Shown: one piece after another, positions 9,359 through 22,185 of the stretch | Layout of the letters: every line of letters begins with the position of its first letter | Position numbering within the stretch: position 1 is the first letter of the stretch | Origin: Pomphorhynchus laevis | Taxonomy: Eukaryota; Acanthocephala; Palaeacanthocephala; Echinorhynchida; Pomphorhynchidae | DNA: 64,000 bases | Assembly: GCA_012934845.2 (NCBI GenBank) | Contig: WNNJ02000680.1 | Coordinates: forward strand, 1 to 64,000 | Direction of reading: 5' to 3' | Position numbers and translations under genes: made by a program | Notes under the pieces: model-generated | Databases searched by the model: none | Seen by the model: the letters and a program-made list of their open reading frames with translations, nothing else | Told to the model about the DNA's origin: nothing

Positions 9359-11250
9359 ATAGGCCTTATGTGCTTGTCGCGGAGGAAATATTTGAACTGC
9401 TTGGTCGACACCAACAGTTAGAGATTTTGTCCAATAGAAAAAGCTGGCTTATAAGGCACTTTGTCCGATAAATCAGTGGAAGCTGTAGACAAGTACCGAA
9501 AGGCAAAGAGAGCTTCAGCTCGAGCAGTTACCGAAGCGAAGAAGGCGGCTTTTGAGAAGTTTGGAGAGCACTTAGAACTTGATTATATGTTAGCTTCGAA
9601 GATGTTCTAGATGATGATCAGGAACCTTAGTGTTGGAAAGCAGAAAACTTCTCAAACTGTCTACTACAAGAGAGGGTCTATGCTGACTATCATTGAAGAA
9701 ATTCTTGTGAGTCTCTTTAATCCGGTGGATATGTCTTCTCTTTTAGAAGTGGAGCCTTTAGAATCAACGGAAGAGATCATCTCTTTGGAAGCGGTCATTG
9801 CTGTTTTTAGAAGACTTCGTAATGGCAAGTCTTCTGGAGTGGACGAGATTCGATCTGAGCTTTAAAGACTCTCGACGTTGTTGGAATGAAGTAGTTAACA
9901 CGGATCTTTAGTGTTGCATTGAAGTCGGGCAAGGTTCCTAGCGAGTGACGAACTGGGGGGGTGGTACCAATCTTTAAAGTGACGGAAAAGTGTGTTCCAA
10001 CTTTAGGGGCATCACTATTCTTAGCCAAACTGGTAAGCTATTTGCTAGGATTCTTAAGTTAAGGATACGGCCTATAGTTTAGGGACAGTTGCAAGAAGAA
10101 CAATGCGGCTTTCGTCCAGGTCGTTGAACTACCTATCAGCTCTTTACTCTCTCAACTATCTTCGAACGGTCTTGGGAGTTCGCTCAACAGGTATACATGT
10201 GCTTTGTAGATTTGGAGAAGGCGCTCGGCCGAGTTCCTCGAGAGAGGTTGTGGGAAGTACTAAGGGAGTATAGAGTATTACACTATCTTCAGGTATCTGC
10301 GGCTTCTCTGTATGAACAAAGTATGAGTTGTGCTCGTGCTCTAGGTGGAAAGTCTGAATCATTTCCAGTAGGCGTTGGGCTCTCTAGCGAATGTCGGTCT
10401 TCAGTTCGGTTCCATCAGGATACCAACTCTGTTTTTTGCAGATGATGCTATCTTGTTGGCTTTATATCCTGAGGACTTACAATGCCTACTAGATCAATTT
10501 ACAATGAAATGCCAAGCAGCAGGGATGTTGATAGACATCCAAGACTGTCTCTATGTGTTCGTCTCGGATTTAAGTGTCAATGCCAATCCGGAATGAGGAA
10601 AGGTTCTTCCTGATGTAGATGATTTAAAGTATCTTGGGGTATTGCTCTCGAGGGACGGCAAGAACATCTGGGAGATTGATAAGGGGATTTGTCAGCTAAC
10701 AAAGCTATGCGTTTTTTGCACAGGTCTGTCGTAGTGAAGCGGGAGTTGAGTCTTCTGGCGAAGCTTTCGGTTTACCTCGCAATTTTTGTCTTATCTTAAC
10801 TTATGATCATAAGTTTTGGGTTATGACTAAAATGATAAGATCTCGGATACAGGCGACCGAAATGAGGTTCCTTCGCGGTGTGGCCAGTCTTAGCCTTAGT
10901 GATAAAGTTAGAAATTCGGTCATCCAGGATGGACTCGGAGTAAAGTCGCTGCTTCTTCACATCGAAGAAAATCAGTTGAGGTTTCTGGGAAACGTTCTGA
11001 AGATGTCTATGGATTGCCTTCCTCGGTGGGCTTTCCAGGCCGGGCTCGCTGAAAAGAGACCTCGAGCTAGACCTCGATACCGGTAGAGAGATCAATCTCG
11101 AAACTGGCCGAAGACCGCCTGTGGCAATCTGAAAGAAAACTCTGGTCTGTCTCCCAGGAACGCGATAATTTGAGTAGTTTGGTTCGTACATTGCCTCTAC
11201 TACCCGACACCCGGACCAGTGGTTGACAGAAAATATTTGGTGTAATATTA
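9359..11250 (+). mobile_element. Broken LINE inserted in PLE (lineage abundant in fish)
   Basis: RT pieces appear in order: VFRRLRNGKSSGVDEIRSEL (about 9803-9865), CGFRPGR..TYQLFTLS (about 10100-10160), MCFVDLEKALGRVPRERLWE (motif A, 10197-10260), SFPVGVGLSS (motif B, about 10358-10385), FFADDAILLA (motif C, about 10433-10462), YLGVLLSRDGK (about 10629-10665), and a C-terminal SRIQATEMRFLRGVASLSL stretch ending near 11080 with RARPRYR. The ORF is split by many frame changes. From memory the string pattern closely resembles an RTE/CR1-like LINE very common in fish genomes. The clade is not settled. Confidence 0.75.
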
Positions 11251-12839
11251 TTTTTTTTTGTCAAGAAATTGTTGTTATTGATTTTTGAAAGCAACTGCTT
11301 GATAAACGTTATCGCGTAAATGTGTAAATTCTTTATCGTGTGAACTTTCAATTTTAAAATGCAATTTTTCACTTATGTCTGTAAAGAATTATTTATTTGT
11401 AAATATTTAAAAATGGAGAATTATTTATTTGTAAAAAAATATAAAGAATCTTATAATTATAGTAAATACTTATTTACTGTAAATAAAAAATTATTTTTGA
11501 TTTATTCTCGCTCCATACACAACTAGATAATTAATGTATAATGAGTTATTTATTCACGCTGCATTTCAAAATATTATAGATAATATTACAGAATTTTAAT
11601 ATAAAATATTATAAATAATAATAAATACTAAACCCATAATCTTCTTCCATTTCAAATATATAGTTATTACAGAAACAAAGAAGCAGAATTTCTGCTTCTT
11701 TGTTCCTGTAATAACTATATATTATAAATAATATTAAAATACAGTATCTACAAAAGATTCGTAAAAAGACTAAAATTACTATATCGTTGTTTAACACAAA
11801 ATAAAAAATATTGCTTAGTGATATTTTTTAGCGTTCATTGTTTTCTGCAAAAACTGTAATTGTGATGATGAATCGATAAGCAATCTGCTGATAAAATAAG
11901 TTCAATAAATATAAGAAAAGTAAATTACATGTTAAAAATGTATAAGTAATTATATTAGATTAATATTTTGCTGATATTTAATATTATAAATAGAATATTA
12001 TATGTGCTACAAAGTACATAGTGTTCCGACAGGATGATACTTACAAATTTTATTTAAAATTTTTAATTAGCCAATAATTTATAAATTACTTATAACAGGT
12101 AGGATAAATGTGACAATTATTTTCCAATCTGACACGTTGATGCTGACATAAAATTATTTTTGCATTTATAAATCATCAAAATTATGTATTATTTATTATA
12201 TACTATTTATATATTATTTATTCTTTATACATTATTTATTATATTACATATTGTTTATTTACTATATAAAATCGGATCACAAAAAATTAAATAAAGCTCG
12301 GTCCTTTACTGTGACACACATTTCAAATACAGGAGGATATTAAATAAATTATGCTATAATGAAATCTTTAATATATCAAGGACTAAATCATCCAAGGAAA
12401 AAATAAAATGAACTTTGGTCATGTGCTAAGGTGATAATTGATGAAACTCACGTTAACGCTACTGAGAATACCATTAAATACAATGCACGCATTTAGCGTT
12501 GCATATGATTACACATTTGACTTCATTAGACGCTGGGCACACATGTCGAGCAAGTAAACGTAGTTAGTTTCTAATTTTTATCTTAAACTTTTGGAAATGA
12601 ATTTTATCTTTTCTAAATTGTAGGACCTTCACTTATTTTAGCAACATATCGATATTTTATTTGATGCTTTAAACAATAGCACAAAGAAATATCGAGCACA
12701 AAATTTCAAAATCTGTTTGATTATGTCTAAATAAAAATATTTTAATTATTAATGCAGGTTCATTAAGCTATTTAGAATATATATTTTAAGTTTTGATTTT
12801 TGTGCTGTTTATATTAATTTAATGTTGTCAATATTAAAG
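11251..12839. other. AT-rich intergenic stretch
   Basis: Very AT-rich, with TATTTATTATA-type simple sequence (about 12185-12260). Apart from the inverted repeat at 11657-11721 I see no gene or recognised element. Confidence 0.5.
11657..11721. repeat. Near-perfect 32-bp inverted repeat
   Basis: Arms 11657-11688 and 11690-11721 pair with one mismatch around a single central base. The arms run TATATAGTTATTACAG..., with AAGCAGAA and TTCTGCTT next to the centre. This is a long hairpin with no known family; a tiny foldback element is possible. Confidence 0.75.
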
Positions 12840-13215
12840 GATATTCTCGCAAATTAATCAAATCAGCTAACTGAGTCTACGTATTTAATATAATTATAAA
12901 CTAAACAAAACATAAAAATGCTAAATCCAAATTTAATAATTAAAAAATAAAATTAATAATTGTTTTTAGATTTTTTATAATTTAAATAAAGTTAAAATAA
13001 AAAATTGAAATTTAAAATAAAAATCATTTTTATGAATTGACTAAAAATAGCAGACGTTGTATCAGAAAAAGAATATTAGGTCATCAGGAGGAACTGCTAT
13101 GCTATAAGGTTTCGGCCCCTATTCCTCAACCCAACATAGCAGCGGGGCCAAATACATGCTAACGATGTATTTCCTCTGAAATAACTATCTAGTATCTTAT
13201 TCTACTGCAAAGTAT
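12840..13215 (-). repeat. Naiad-like PLE 3' terminal region, inverted
   Basis: Reverse complement of about 4484-4860. On the minus strand it shows GGCCCCGCTGCTATGTTGGGTT, GGGGCCGAAACC, CATAGCAG and CTCCTGATGACC, then the AT-rich tail. Solo terminal fragment of the PLE family. Confidence 0.65.
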
Positions 13216-13384
13216 ATCAAAATGTGACATTTTTCTTTCAATATTTTAACACCTGAAAAATGATTTATGATAAATAAATATGGGTTTTCTTAAAATACAA
13301 AAGGGTTAAATGAAGACATAATCAACAACAAAACAAGTCAATAAGTCAAAAATAAACCATAATCTAAAATTCGTCATAGTAGTC

Positions 13385-13454
13385 TTCTTCAATTCACTTC
13401 TTCTTTACGGCTTCAGGTCCAGGGGGATATGAGCCCACCAACCAATCCAACACT
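13385..13454 (-). repeat. 3' end fragment of the Jockey/R1-like LINE
   Basis: The minus strand reads GTGTTGGATTGGTTGGTGGG ... CCTGGACCTGAAGCCGT, matching the 3' end of the LINE copy at about 24525-24577. A very short 5'-truncated insertion. Confidence 0.7.
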
Positions 13455-13698
13455 TTTATGATATATACAATTTTTGAAAATAATATCAATGCAGTGTCGA
13501 AATATTGAAGGAAAATCTTTCAAATTTTATTTGCTGGCAATGACATGGACAATGTTCATACCACCCAGCTGATCTCTTTCCGTTTTATTAATTCTAATGT
13601 ACAATATGTCACATTTTAATGATTGTGATTTTGATGATTGTGTGTAAAATGTATAATTAATAAGTTATTAAATTTATAATTAATTTATTAGCTATTGC

Positions 13699-13816
13699 TG
13701 TGTAATAACAGAGACTATAAGACAGAATGACGACTTTATTCAATAATATCTAGAACATAACTTAAAAAGTCATTTTACAGCATTAAAAATGTTCAATCAT
13801 TATGAAATACACTACA
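13699..13816 (-). repeat. 3' LTR of the old Gypsy fossil
   Basis: Matches 28650-28769 (both contain AATAACAGAGAC and AATACACTACA). A purine-rich tract lies just inside at about 13817-13830 on the minus strand, as expected before a 3' LTR. Confidence 0.6.
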
Positions 13817-15489
13817 GTATCTCCCCATTGATAATCATGTAGGTATTTGGTAGGTTGACTCGTTCGTCTTTCTGATAATGTCGTTTCGGGATTGAGTACG
13901 CTGATATTAACGATGTTGTCGTGTTCCCTACAAGTCACAAGGCTTTCATAACCCGTATGGAAACTTAGGTTGTTGGGTTCCAAATTGATAGAAAAATCTT
14001 CTCTATTTTCAATTTCTTCCTTTGAATTAAATAATTCTGTTTGAATAGCATTCATGATATCTTCATCTTTACTAGGTACTGAATCTGAGTACTTCGCAAT
14101 ATTACGTACATTAACTGTAGCTCACTCCCATCTTTATTTCGGATTATAGTATGCTGTCCGTTACTGTGAGGCAATTACAATGGACGAAATAAAGGAAAAG
14201 ATTTTTCTAAATGAAGCTGCAGAAACAAAACGGTGGAACCGATCTTCATTCAGGGAGGAAGAATATTGTAATTCTTAGAATTCTTGGGTGTTGAAATAAG
14301 CGCTCATGTGAAGTATGACTTGTCACAGTACACATGAGAGATCGCAACGACGAGATAGCAGTTGGAAGAACATATTCCAATTCCAGTCGAGATCGATTTA
14401 AATACTAGAGCGAGTTGAATAGTTCGCCAAATAATCCCGACGAAACGGATTGCTCATTTCCTTGTGGGTTATATGGCGTGCTCCTACTGTAAGCAATCTC
14501 ACGCGACGCTATGTATTTTCAAAATTCCAACGATTGAAAAAATGCTCACTGATCGGAATGAATTCTGGTCGATTAGCCAAAAATACTGAATAACGCATTG
14601 AGGGCTAAGGAAATCACGAAAACTTGTCGACAGCACAAAGTAGATATTTATTTCTCGTATTAAATTCAAGAGGCCTTTTGAAATCAATATTGAGTAGTTT
14701 GATTGGCTGTGTGGCACTAATAACATGGGAAACAATTGGCTTGCAATAGCGAGGCTTGAGCTGAGCGCGTACATCACATAAGTTTAACGCTTTGACGACA
14801 TCATTTTTGTGATGCGGAAGATTGTGAGAGTGAATGTAATGTAGCATGCGAACGATTCCGGTATGACACAAAGATGTGCAAATATGGTGTAATTCGTTTC
14901 CAGAACTATTAATATTTGTACATGTTATTCGAGACATTGCATCAACTGAATGTTAAGATGTTAAGCGCGATATTGAATGTCATGCTGGAAGAGGGCAAGC
15001 TCTAATCTCCGACGAGACACTTTATGTTTTTTATCTTGTTTAAATGTTTTCGATCGAACTTGAAGCTCACCGAACGCTGGCCGGTTTTAATTGTGAATGG
15101 TCGACCAAGTAGGAAATGTCTCCAATGTTGAAGGTAATCTACGATTGCTTGAGTTTCTTTTTCGATGCTGGGTTGATGTAACGAAGTTCTGGGTGGTGTA
15201 TGAGATAAGAATGCTATCGGATTATCGTATTGGCTCAATAGTGCACCTATCGCTAGGCTTCGACGACCAATGGAAATTCTGGATTTAGCTGCAAGGCTGC
15301 TTTGAAGATTTATTCTTTTAGATGTTGGATGGTGTTGACGTATCTTTGTTCACGCAGAAAATAATCGCACTCAATCAGTGGGTGAATTTTATCAGAAAAT
15401 AAGTGAATCTACTTTAATGCAATCATATCTAGTAAGCGTCTGTTACTATACACCGAAACCTGATACACATGTCGTTAATACTAACTAGA

Positions 15490-15600
15490 TGTGATATATA
15501 AATTAATTCGTTGTGTACTAATGCTTTATTATTGTATTGACATCTTCCTTTATTTACATCACTCTTATTTGTTATAGATTGCTAAATAAAACCTCTTCGG
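15490..15600 (+). repeat. 5' LTR of nested Gypsy fossil
   Basis: Starts TGTGATATATAAATTAATTC and ends near AACCTCTTCGG, with an AATAAA inside. Its partner is at 19017-19126. Confidence 0.75.
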
Positions 15601-18600
15601 TTTATTTCTCTTTATTACAATTTATTCAGCAATTTTTAAATTGCGAATAAACAAGCTGCTAAAACCTGACGTGCTGACACTATCGAAAGATTCGATCGAC
15701 GCGGATGCACATTGGCGACACTGGAAAATCCGATTGAATTCGTGTTTGTCGTGCATTTTCAATCTCGAAAAAGCAAATAAATTACCGCTCCTCGTAGACT
15801 TGATAAGCTCGGATCTGTATCGATATATTGAAGAGTGTCAAACGTTTAGCGATGTATTGAACATTCTGGAAGCTGTTTGTGAAACCTCAAAAAATTGTTT
15901 TCCAACGTCACATCTTATCAACAAACAATATATCAACTTTTGCAAGAACTACTGCAATTAGCCAAATCGGACGTGAAGACAAAAACTTATCATGAATATG
16001 TTCGAGATTCCTTTATCCGTGGGTTGGCATCGACTATCATTCTTCAAAGACTATTGAAAAGATCTACTATCTCTTTGAATGATGCATATAAAACAGCCAG
16101 GGTACTTGAGCAAGCTAAAATACAAGCAAACCCGTATTCCAGTCATCATGCTTTAGCTGTTGATCACATAAATGTAGCATCTTGCAGTAACACTATTGCT
16201 GACAAGGCGTCACCGATCGAAGTAAACGCCACACGACAATCGTGCTTTTTCTGTAGAAATGTAAAATATCCACGAGCTCAGTGTCCTGTGTTAAAAGCTA
16301 AATGTTGGTTATGTCAGAAAGTTGGCATTTCGCTAAAGTGTGCATGACAACAAAAAGTATCAATGGAATTGACTTAAATACGATATACATTGCCCAAATT
16401 TCAATTACCATTTTCAACATATCGATTGCCGTCACCAGGGTTGACCAAATCCTTAGTTTCGGTTAAAGTAAACGAGAATATAATGCCTGCTCTTATTGAT
16501 ATTGGAAGCAGTGTCAACTTTATATCGTCAAAGATTATCAAACGCTTTAGAATTCCGGTTACACCTTGCCATGAAGTTGCTTGAATGACTTCGTCTACTT
16601 TTAAAAGCGTTCTGAATAAAATAGCATTAGTAAATGTAAAAGTCAATGCATTTAAGTATGCTGATGTAAAATGCTTTGCTCTCAGCAATCTTTGCGCTGA
16701 TATCATTCTGGGCCAGGAATTTCTTCGTTGTTTTGACTGCCTTTCGATGAAATTGGAGGTGAACATCCGGAAATAGTGATTGGAGCTCTTCAAGCAATAC
16801 GTATTGGTCCACTACCGTTATTATAGCATGCCAGTAGCAACATCCATCATATTCAAGTAAAGTCCCCTCGACGTACATCTAACCAAGATGCTTTCTTCAA
16901 AAACAAAGTTGAACGACTACTTCAAGATGATATTATAGAGCTAAGCACATCCCCATGCAGGGCTCAGGCGCTTAGTGTGACAAATGCGCGTGGTAAGACA
17001 ATAATGGCCATTGATTTTTCGCGAACAATCAATCGGTTTACAATGCTTGACGTTTTCCCTTCCTCATACTGATGACTTGATCGACAAATTGTCAAACTAT
17101 CGTTTTTTCTCGTGCTTAGATATGAAAGATGCTTACAATCAAATTTCAATATTACAATGTGAAAAAGAATTCACGGCTTTCGAGGCCGCTGACAGCATAT
17201 ATCTATACAAGCGTGTGCCCTTTGGACTTACTAATGGCGTTGATGTGTTTCAACGTATAATTAACACCTTAATTCAACGACCAAAATTGACCGGCGTATT
17301 TTCGTACCTTGATGACATTTTGATTGCGGGGGCCTATTGTGAAGAGCATGATGCTAATTTGAGAAAGTTTACAGCTGTAATAAGAAATATCAGATAATAT
17401 TTAATTAGAGTACGAGTATTTTGGCAGCTGATCATATAAATGTTCTAAAACAGTGTATTGGAAATAGATATGTTAGATCCGATCCACTTCGTACTAAGCC
17501 TATTATGGACCTTAAATAACTTGCGAATGTCATGGTACATCGCAATTTACTTTGATTATTTATTATTGCAGATGAATACCAAGCTTTGCACATCGTATTC
17601 GCGACTTTGGCAAAGAAACGGATTTCCCCATGAGAGTCACAGCATCAGCTAATTAAAAAGATGTTAAGGAAGCCTTATTATGTGAATGTCGTTCATGTAT
17701 AATTGAAAGTTTACCGTTCGATATAGATACAGATGCATTGAAAGTTGCAATAGCTCTATCAATAAGTCAATGCGTAAATCTGTAGCGTTCTTTTCACGAG
17801 TGCTGTCCAAACACGAGAAGCGACATTCTGCAATTGAACTGGAGGCACTGGCTATCATAGAGGCTCTTGGAGAATAGCGACATTATCTTATTTGTAGAAC
17901 ATTTCGCATTACAACAGACCAAAGATTGGTGGCTTATGTGATGTCATCACAGTCGAATCGTATTAAGAATGAAACACATTGAACGTTAGCGTTTAGAGTT
18001 TTCACAGTTTCGCTTCGACATTGTTTCCTGTCCTGGTAAAGAAAACGTGGCTGCAGATGCATTATCTCGGTTGGCATGTTCTAGCGTGACTACTTCACAG
18101 GCTGATTTGGTAAAATTGCACCGCTCGTTATGTAATCCAGGACAAACAAGGTTGTGGCATTACGTTAGGGCTAATAATTTGCCATTCTCTTTGGACGATA
18201 TTCGTGGCGTAATACGAGGATGCGTCACATGTGCTAAGATCAAGCCTAATTATCATCGTTCTCCTGGCGGCGTTTTAATAAAAGTCACTCAACCCATTGA
18301 ACGCTTATCACTAGATTTCATAGGGCCACTCTCAGCGGTTGTCGGAAAGAAATATATGCTCACAGTGGTAGATGATTTTTCTAGGTTTCCACTGGCCTTC
18401 CAATGGCAAGATACCTCTGCTAATAGCGTTTTACTATGTATTCAACAACTTTTCCGCCTGTTCGAGACTCCCAAATACATGCATCCAGATCGAGGAAGCG
18501 CCTTTATATCGCGTGAATTCAAAACGTTTACTTCATCCTTCGGCATAGCTACTCGTAATACGTTCACTTTCAACCCACAAGTTAATGGACAATTTGAGCG

Positions 18601-19016
18601 ACTCTATGGAACTATATGGCGCGCTATTCAGTTGTCAGTGTTAGATTCGGTTGCTCTCACCAGAACCTATTTTAATTCGTTGTCCACACGAGATCTTAAC
18701 CCATTACCAGATGGTGAACACTCAACCCACATTGCTGAATATCAATTGGAACCTTCAACAACAAATAAAGCGGCTTACCAACTACTCTAAACAATCGATC
18801 TACTTACTAAGTGAAGAAAATAATAAGTCATAAAACGATACAGATCTAAGATCATCAGGCGTTCACAGCGCAGGCACGAACTCATTTCTTTCAGAACCAG
18901 AGATGGGTCGATCGATGAGTACCACAACGATTGATAAATCTACAAATGAAATTTGCTTAAGTGGTCTGCGCAGGAATCTTCCTTTGTATTTAAAAAACTA
19001 CGAGGTGGGGAAAGAA

Positions 19017-19126
19017 TGCGATATATACATTAATTCGTTGTGTACTAATATTTATTATTGTATTGACATCTTACTTTATTTACATCACTCTGATTTGTTA
19101 TAGATTGCTGAATAAAACCTCTTCGG
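19017..19126 (+). repeat. 3' LTR of nested Gypsy fossil
   Basis: Starts TGCGATATATACATTAATTC and ends AACCTCTTCGG; preceded by a purine-rich tract. Confidence 0.75.
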
Positions 19127-20344
19127 CTAGTTTTTGTTTACGACACAGTCGTAAAGATTTTTAATTTTGCGGTAAAGGGTTCGCAAAACTTTTTTCGCGG
19201 TAAAGGGTTCGATTTTTTCCGATCCATGGTCCTTTTTTGTGGCCAAGGGTTCCTCAAGAGTCCTATTTTTGCGGTCAAGTGTTCGATGCGGCATTGATCA
19301 TATTTGATTGAACCTTTAGACATGTAGTACCCAAGAAAATTTAGCTGTTTATTTCGTGTTTTCTCTTTGGCAAGAGTTAAATTCAACTTTGATATGACTG
19401 CTTGAAATTTTCGGTAACGCTCATCATGCTCACCGTCGTTGTGTCCGCATATTATAACGTCGTATAGATATGTGAATACTCCTTGCAAATGATTATCGGC
19501 TATGATTTTGTTCATTATTCTTTAGAAAACTGAGACCGGGTTGGTTAACCCAAAAGGAATAATTTGAAATTGGTATTTGCCTTATCCTGTCTTAGAAGCA
19601 GTATATGCCTCTAAGCATATACTTATTACATTATATATTATCTTATATATATTTATTATCATATACTTATATACTAAGTATATGCTTATCCTGGCTTAAA
19701 AGCAGTATATACCTTATCCTGACTTAGCAAGGAAATTTGATAATATGCGTTGGACAGATCAACAGTCAAAAATACTGAATAGGACGAAATATCTTCAATT
19801 AAATGTTCGATATTTGGTAATGGATATAATTCTAATAGCGTATATTGATTGATAGTTCGGGAATAATTCACCACCATTCGCAATTTTTTCCAGGGTTTAA
19901 GACGACTAAAACTTGAGCTCTCCGAGGATATCTTATCTCTTCTATAATGTTAAGATTTAAGAGACGACATATTTCTTCTTTGATGAATTTGGCATTTGTA
20001 GGCGTTTGACACCGAAGGTTATGATAAATTCCAAGAAAAAGCGTCATCGGATCGACTTTCATCATCGGTGATTGCCTATCGCAGTCAAAGATACTCCCGT
20101 ACTATCGCAATCGCATTTGATTGTTAGGAACTCGTGATGTTTGAAAAACGTATGCCCAAGTATAATAGGATTGCGCAAATTTGGTTATACATCGAACATG
20201 ATATTATCGTAGTATTCACCCAAAAGAAGAAAACTAAGTAAGTAAGGGTTTTATTAATAACTATTTAACTGATAAAAAAAACTTAAGAAACAAAAACATG
20301 CAAAAGAAAACTTTAAATAGAAGCTGTTCACGACGTGTATTTTG

Positions 20345-20706
20345 AAATCTTCAACTTATATTCACGGCCTCAGGTCCAGAGGGATCTGAGCCCCTCGGCC
20401 ACACCAGCGCGCCGCCCTCTGACTGAACCATTCGGGGTCTCTCACACACCTAAGGGTCCAGTCAAGGCGGACTATAATTGGTAATCTCGAGATGAGGAGC
20501 TTGAGAAACCTTAGTCTTTGTTCTGGGGGACGTCCTCGTGAAAAGAAGACTAATCCCGAGATAGCCCAAGTACCCCAGAGGCGCACTTGGGTTATCCCAT
20601 TCAGTGACAGATGCTGGGCCCGTTTCAGAGCCCACCTAGCTTTCTTCAGGATACGTTTAAGTCTATCCAGGTCAGCTTTCGCCGACCAATTCACCGTAAC
20701 GGTGAA
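20345..20706 (-). mobile_element. 3' fragment of Jockey/R1-like LINE, inverted
   Basis: The minus-strand ORF 20362-20694 encodes WSAKADLDRLKRILKKARWA and ends QIPLDLRP, almost the same as the ORF2 end of the copy at 22186-24576. It abuts the 5' end of that plus-strand copy, giving a head-to-head pair. The 3' flank reads from GGCCTCAGGTCC toward 20345. Confidence 0.8.
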
Positions 20707-20810
20707 GAAGAAGAAAACTGAAATGACACTTTTGATGCGACGCTACATTGCGAGATACTAAACGAATGTTGCGCAAGCCACTTACAGTCGGCATACCAAT
20801 TTTTATGTGA

Positions 20811-22151
20811 ATGCCAATTTTTGACAACTCAAGTTTCATGAGTGTAAACGTCGGAGCGCTTCGAATAAATCCATTATCAGGCAAAAAAATGACAGAAAAA
20901 ATTGTAAAAAAATTTACCATCGGTGCTTCAAACAACTTACAAAATCAAGCAAATATGGAACGGAACTCAGGTATTTCCAATGTAACATCGAATTTTCAAG
21001 CCAAAGAAAACAAGGTTAGTCCTATTTCGTCTAATTTTTTAATCTCAAGCACGGATGGAGAACTCCCTCCTGTGCCTAAAGTGGTGAATCTGGTAATAAT
21101 CAGACTTCTTCAACCATTTGAAAGGAAGAATCTTTTCAATATTTTTCTGAGAGAGTTTACAAGCTCTTATAAGAAGAGAATTCTATTTAATTCGATAAAA
21201 TATTTAGATTCCGAAATCCGGGTTTCTTTCAGCTCTCCAGATCTGGCAGCATCGTACCTAGAATTTTTCGAAACACACCTAAAAGAATTTGGGTCAACTA
21301 CTTACAGGCCTATTCAGGCGACTCTGAAAATTAATAATTTTCCGCCCTTCGCAACGGAGGAAGATATCATTGCTCTCACATCTGAGTTCAAAATTCATAA
21401 TATTCGCCCAATCCTGGGCAAGAAAGGCCAGGCTATACCAATAGCATTCTGTTCTACCGCAGTCGACCAGGCGGAATGTCTGGCTAAAAGCAAATGTAAC
21501 CCCTTTTTGGGGTACAATCTTTCTTTCAATATCGTAGATGCTGATGACTTAACATACCCCCATTGCAATGGGTGCCACCTCTTGAGGCACTGGTCCTCGA
21601 ACTGTACTAGGCCCCATACATGTGGGATTTGCAGCTCTTCCGAAGTCCATGAGGGGAAATGTTCTCTCCCCCCTCTGTGTTCCAATTGTGGTGGTCAGCA
21701 CCCGGCCTGGTCTAGAAGATGTCCTATCTTCAAAGAATACAAATTAAGGCATTATGGGGCACCGGTCAAACCGGCCCACTTTGCCGCTGCCAGCTTATCC
21801 AATTCAAACAGTTATGGTATGTCGGACACCCACATTTTCAAAATTGTTGACGCAAGACTACAGATATATAAAGACGAGATTCGAGCCTTAACGAACCATC
21901 TGATAGCGAAATTCGAGGAGTCCCGTTCTCTTCCATCGACGATTCTTACCTCTTCAAAGAGAGCCCCCCGTTCTAAGAAGAGATCATCTTCTAAACAAAA
22001 GTTGGCTTCCTTGAAGTTGGCAAAGAAAGATGATATATGTTGGGAGTTGTTGGCCTCAAAGGGAGATGAAGATAATGCCGGTGGGCAAGTGTCTTCTCCT
22101 GGTAGGGCTGGGAGTGAGAAGGGCAACTTTCTCTCTCCTAGTTTCTGCTAG
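20811..22151 (+). CDS. LINE ORF1 protein (gag-like, zinc knuckles)
   Basis: A 446-residue ORF1. The central part (about residues 80-230) is the conserved nucleic-acid-binding region of this LINE group, with LQPFERKNLFNIFLREF and KINNFPPFATEEDI. Three Cys-rich knuckles follow at about 245-305: CNGCHLLRHWSSNC, CGICSSSEVHEGKC and CSNCGGQHPAWSRRC. The C-terminus is Lys/Ser-rich. ORF1 proteins of Jockey-like elements coat the element RNA. The ATG at 20811 or 20838 could be used; homology begins later, so the start is not settled. A short spacer follows before ORF2. Confidence 0.85.
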   Translation: MPIFDNSSFMSVNVGALRINPLSGKKMTEKIVKKFTIGASNNLQNQANMERNSGISNVTSNFQAKENKVSPISSNFLISSTDGELPPVPKVVNLVIIRLLQPFERKNLFNIFLREFTSSYKKRILFNSIKYLDSEIRVSFSSPDLAASYLEFFETHLKEFGSTTYRPIQATLKINNFPPFATEEDIIALTSEFKIHNIRPILGKKGQAIPIAFCSTAVDQAECLAKSKCNPFLGYNLSFNIVDADDLTYPHCNGCHLLRHWSSNCTRPHTCGICSSSEVHEGKCSLPPLCSNCGGQHPAWSRRCPIFKEYKLRHYGAPVKPAHFAAASLSNSNSYGMSDTHIFKIVDARLQIYKDEIRALTNHLIAKFEESRSLPSTILTSSKRAPRSKKRSSSKQKLASLKLAKKDDICWELLASKGDEDNAGGQVSSPGRAGSEKGNFLSPSFC

Positions 22152-22185
22152 GAGGTAGGCATCCCACTCCAGCTGTCGTAACACA

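Larger units (their letters stand above)
15485..19126 (+). mobile_element. Gypsy-type LTR fossil (plus strand) nested in the older one
   Basis: LTRs of about 110 bases (15490-15600 and 19017-19126) differ at about 6-7 sites by eye. In order: gag region with zinc-knuckle-like Cys pattern (about 15641-16347), protease region (about 16390-16776), RT region (about 17011-17400), RNase H region (about 17690-18030), and integrase region with H/C zinc motif (about 18047-18790). A purine-rich tract GAGGTGGGGAAAGA lies before the 3' LTR. The element is near full length but broken in several places, younger than its host fossil and of moderate age. CTAG beside each end may be the target duplication. Confidence 0.75.
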
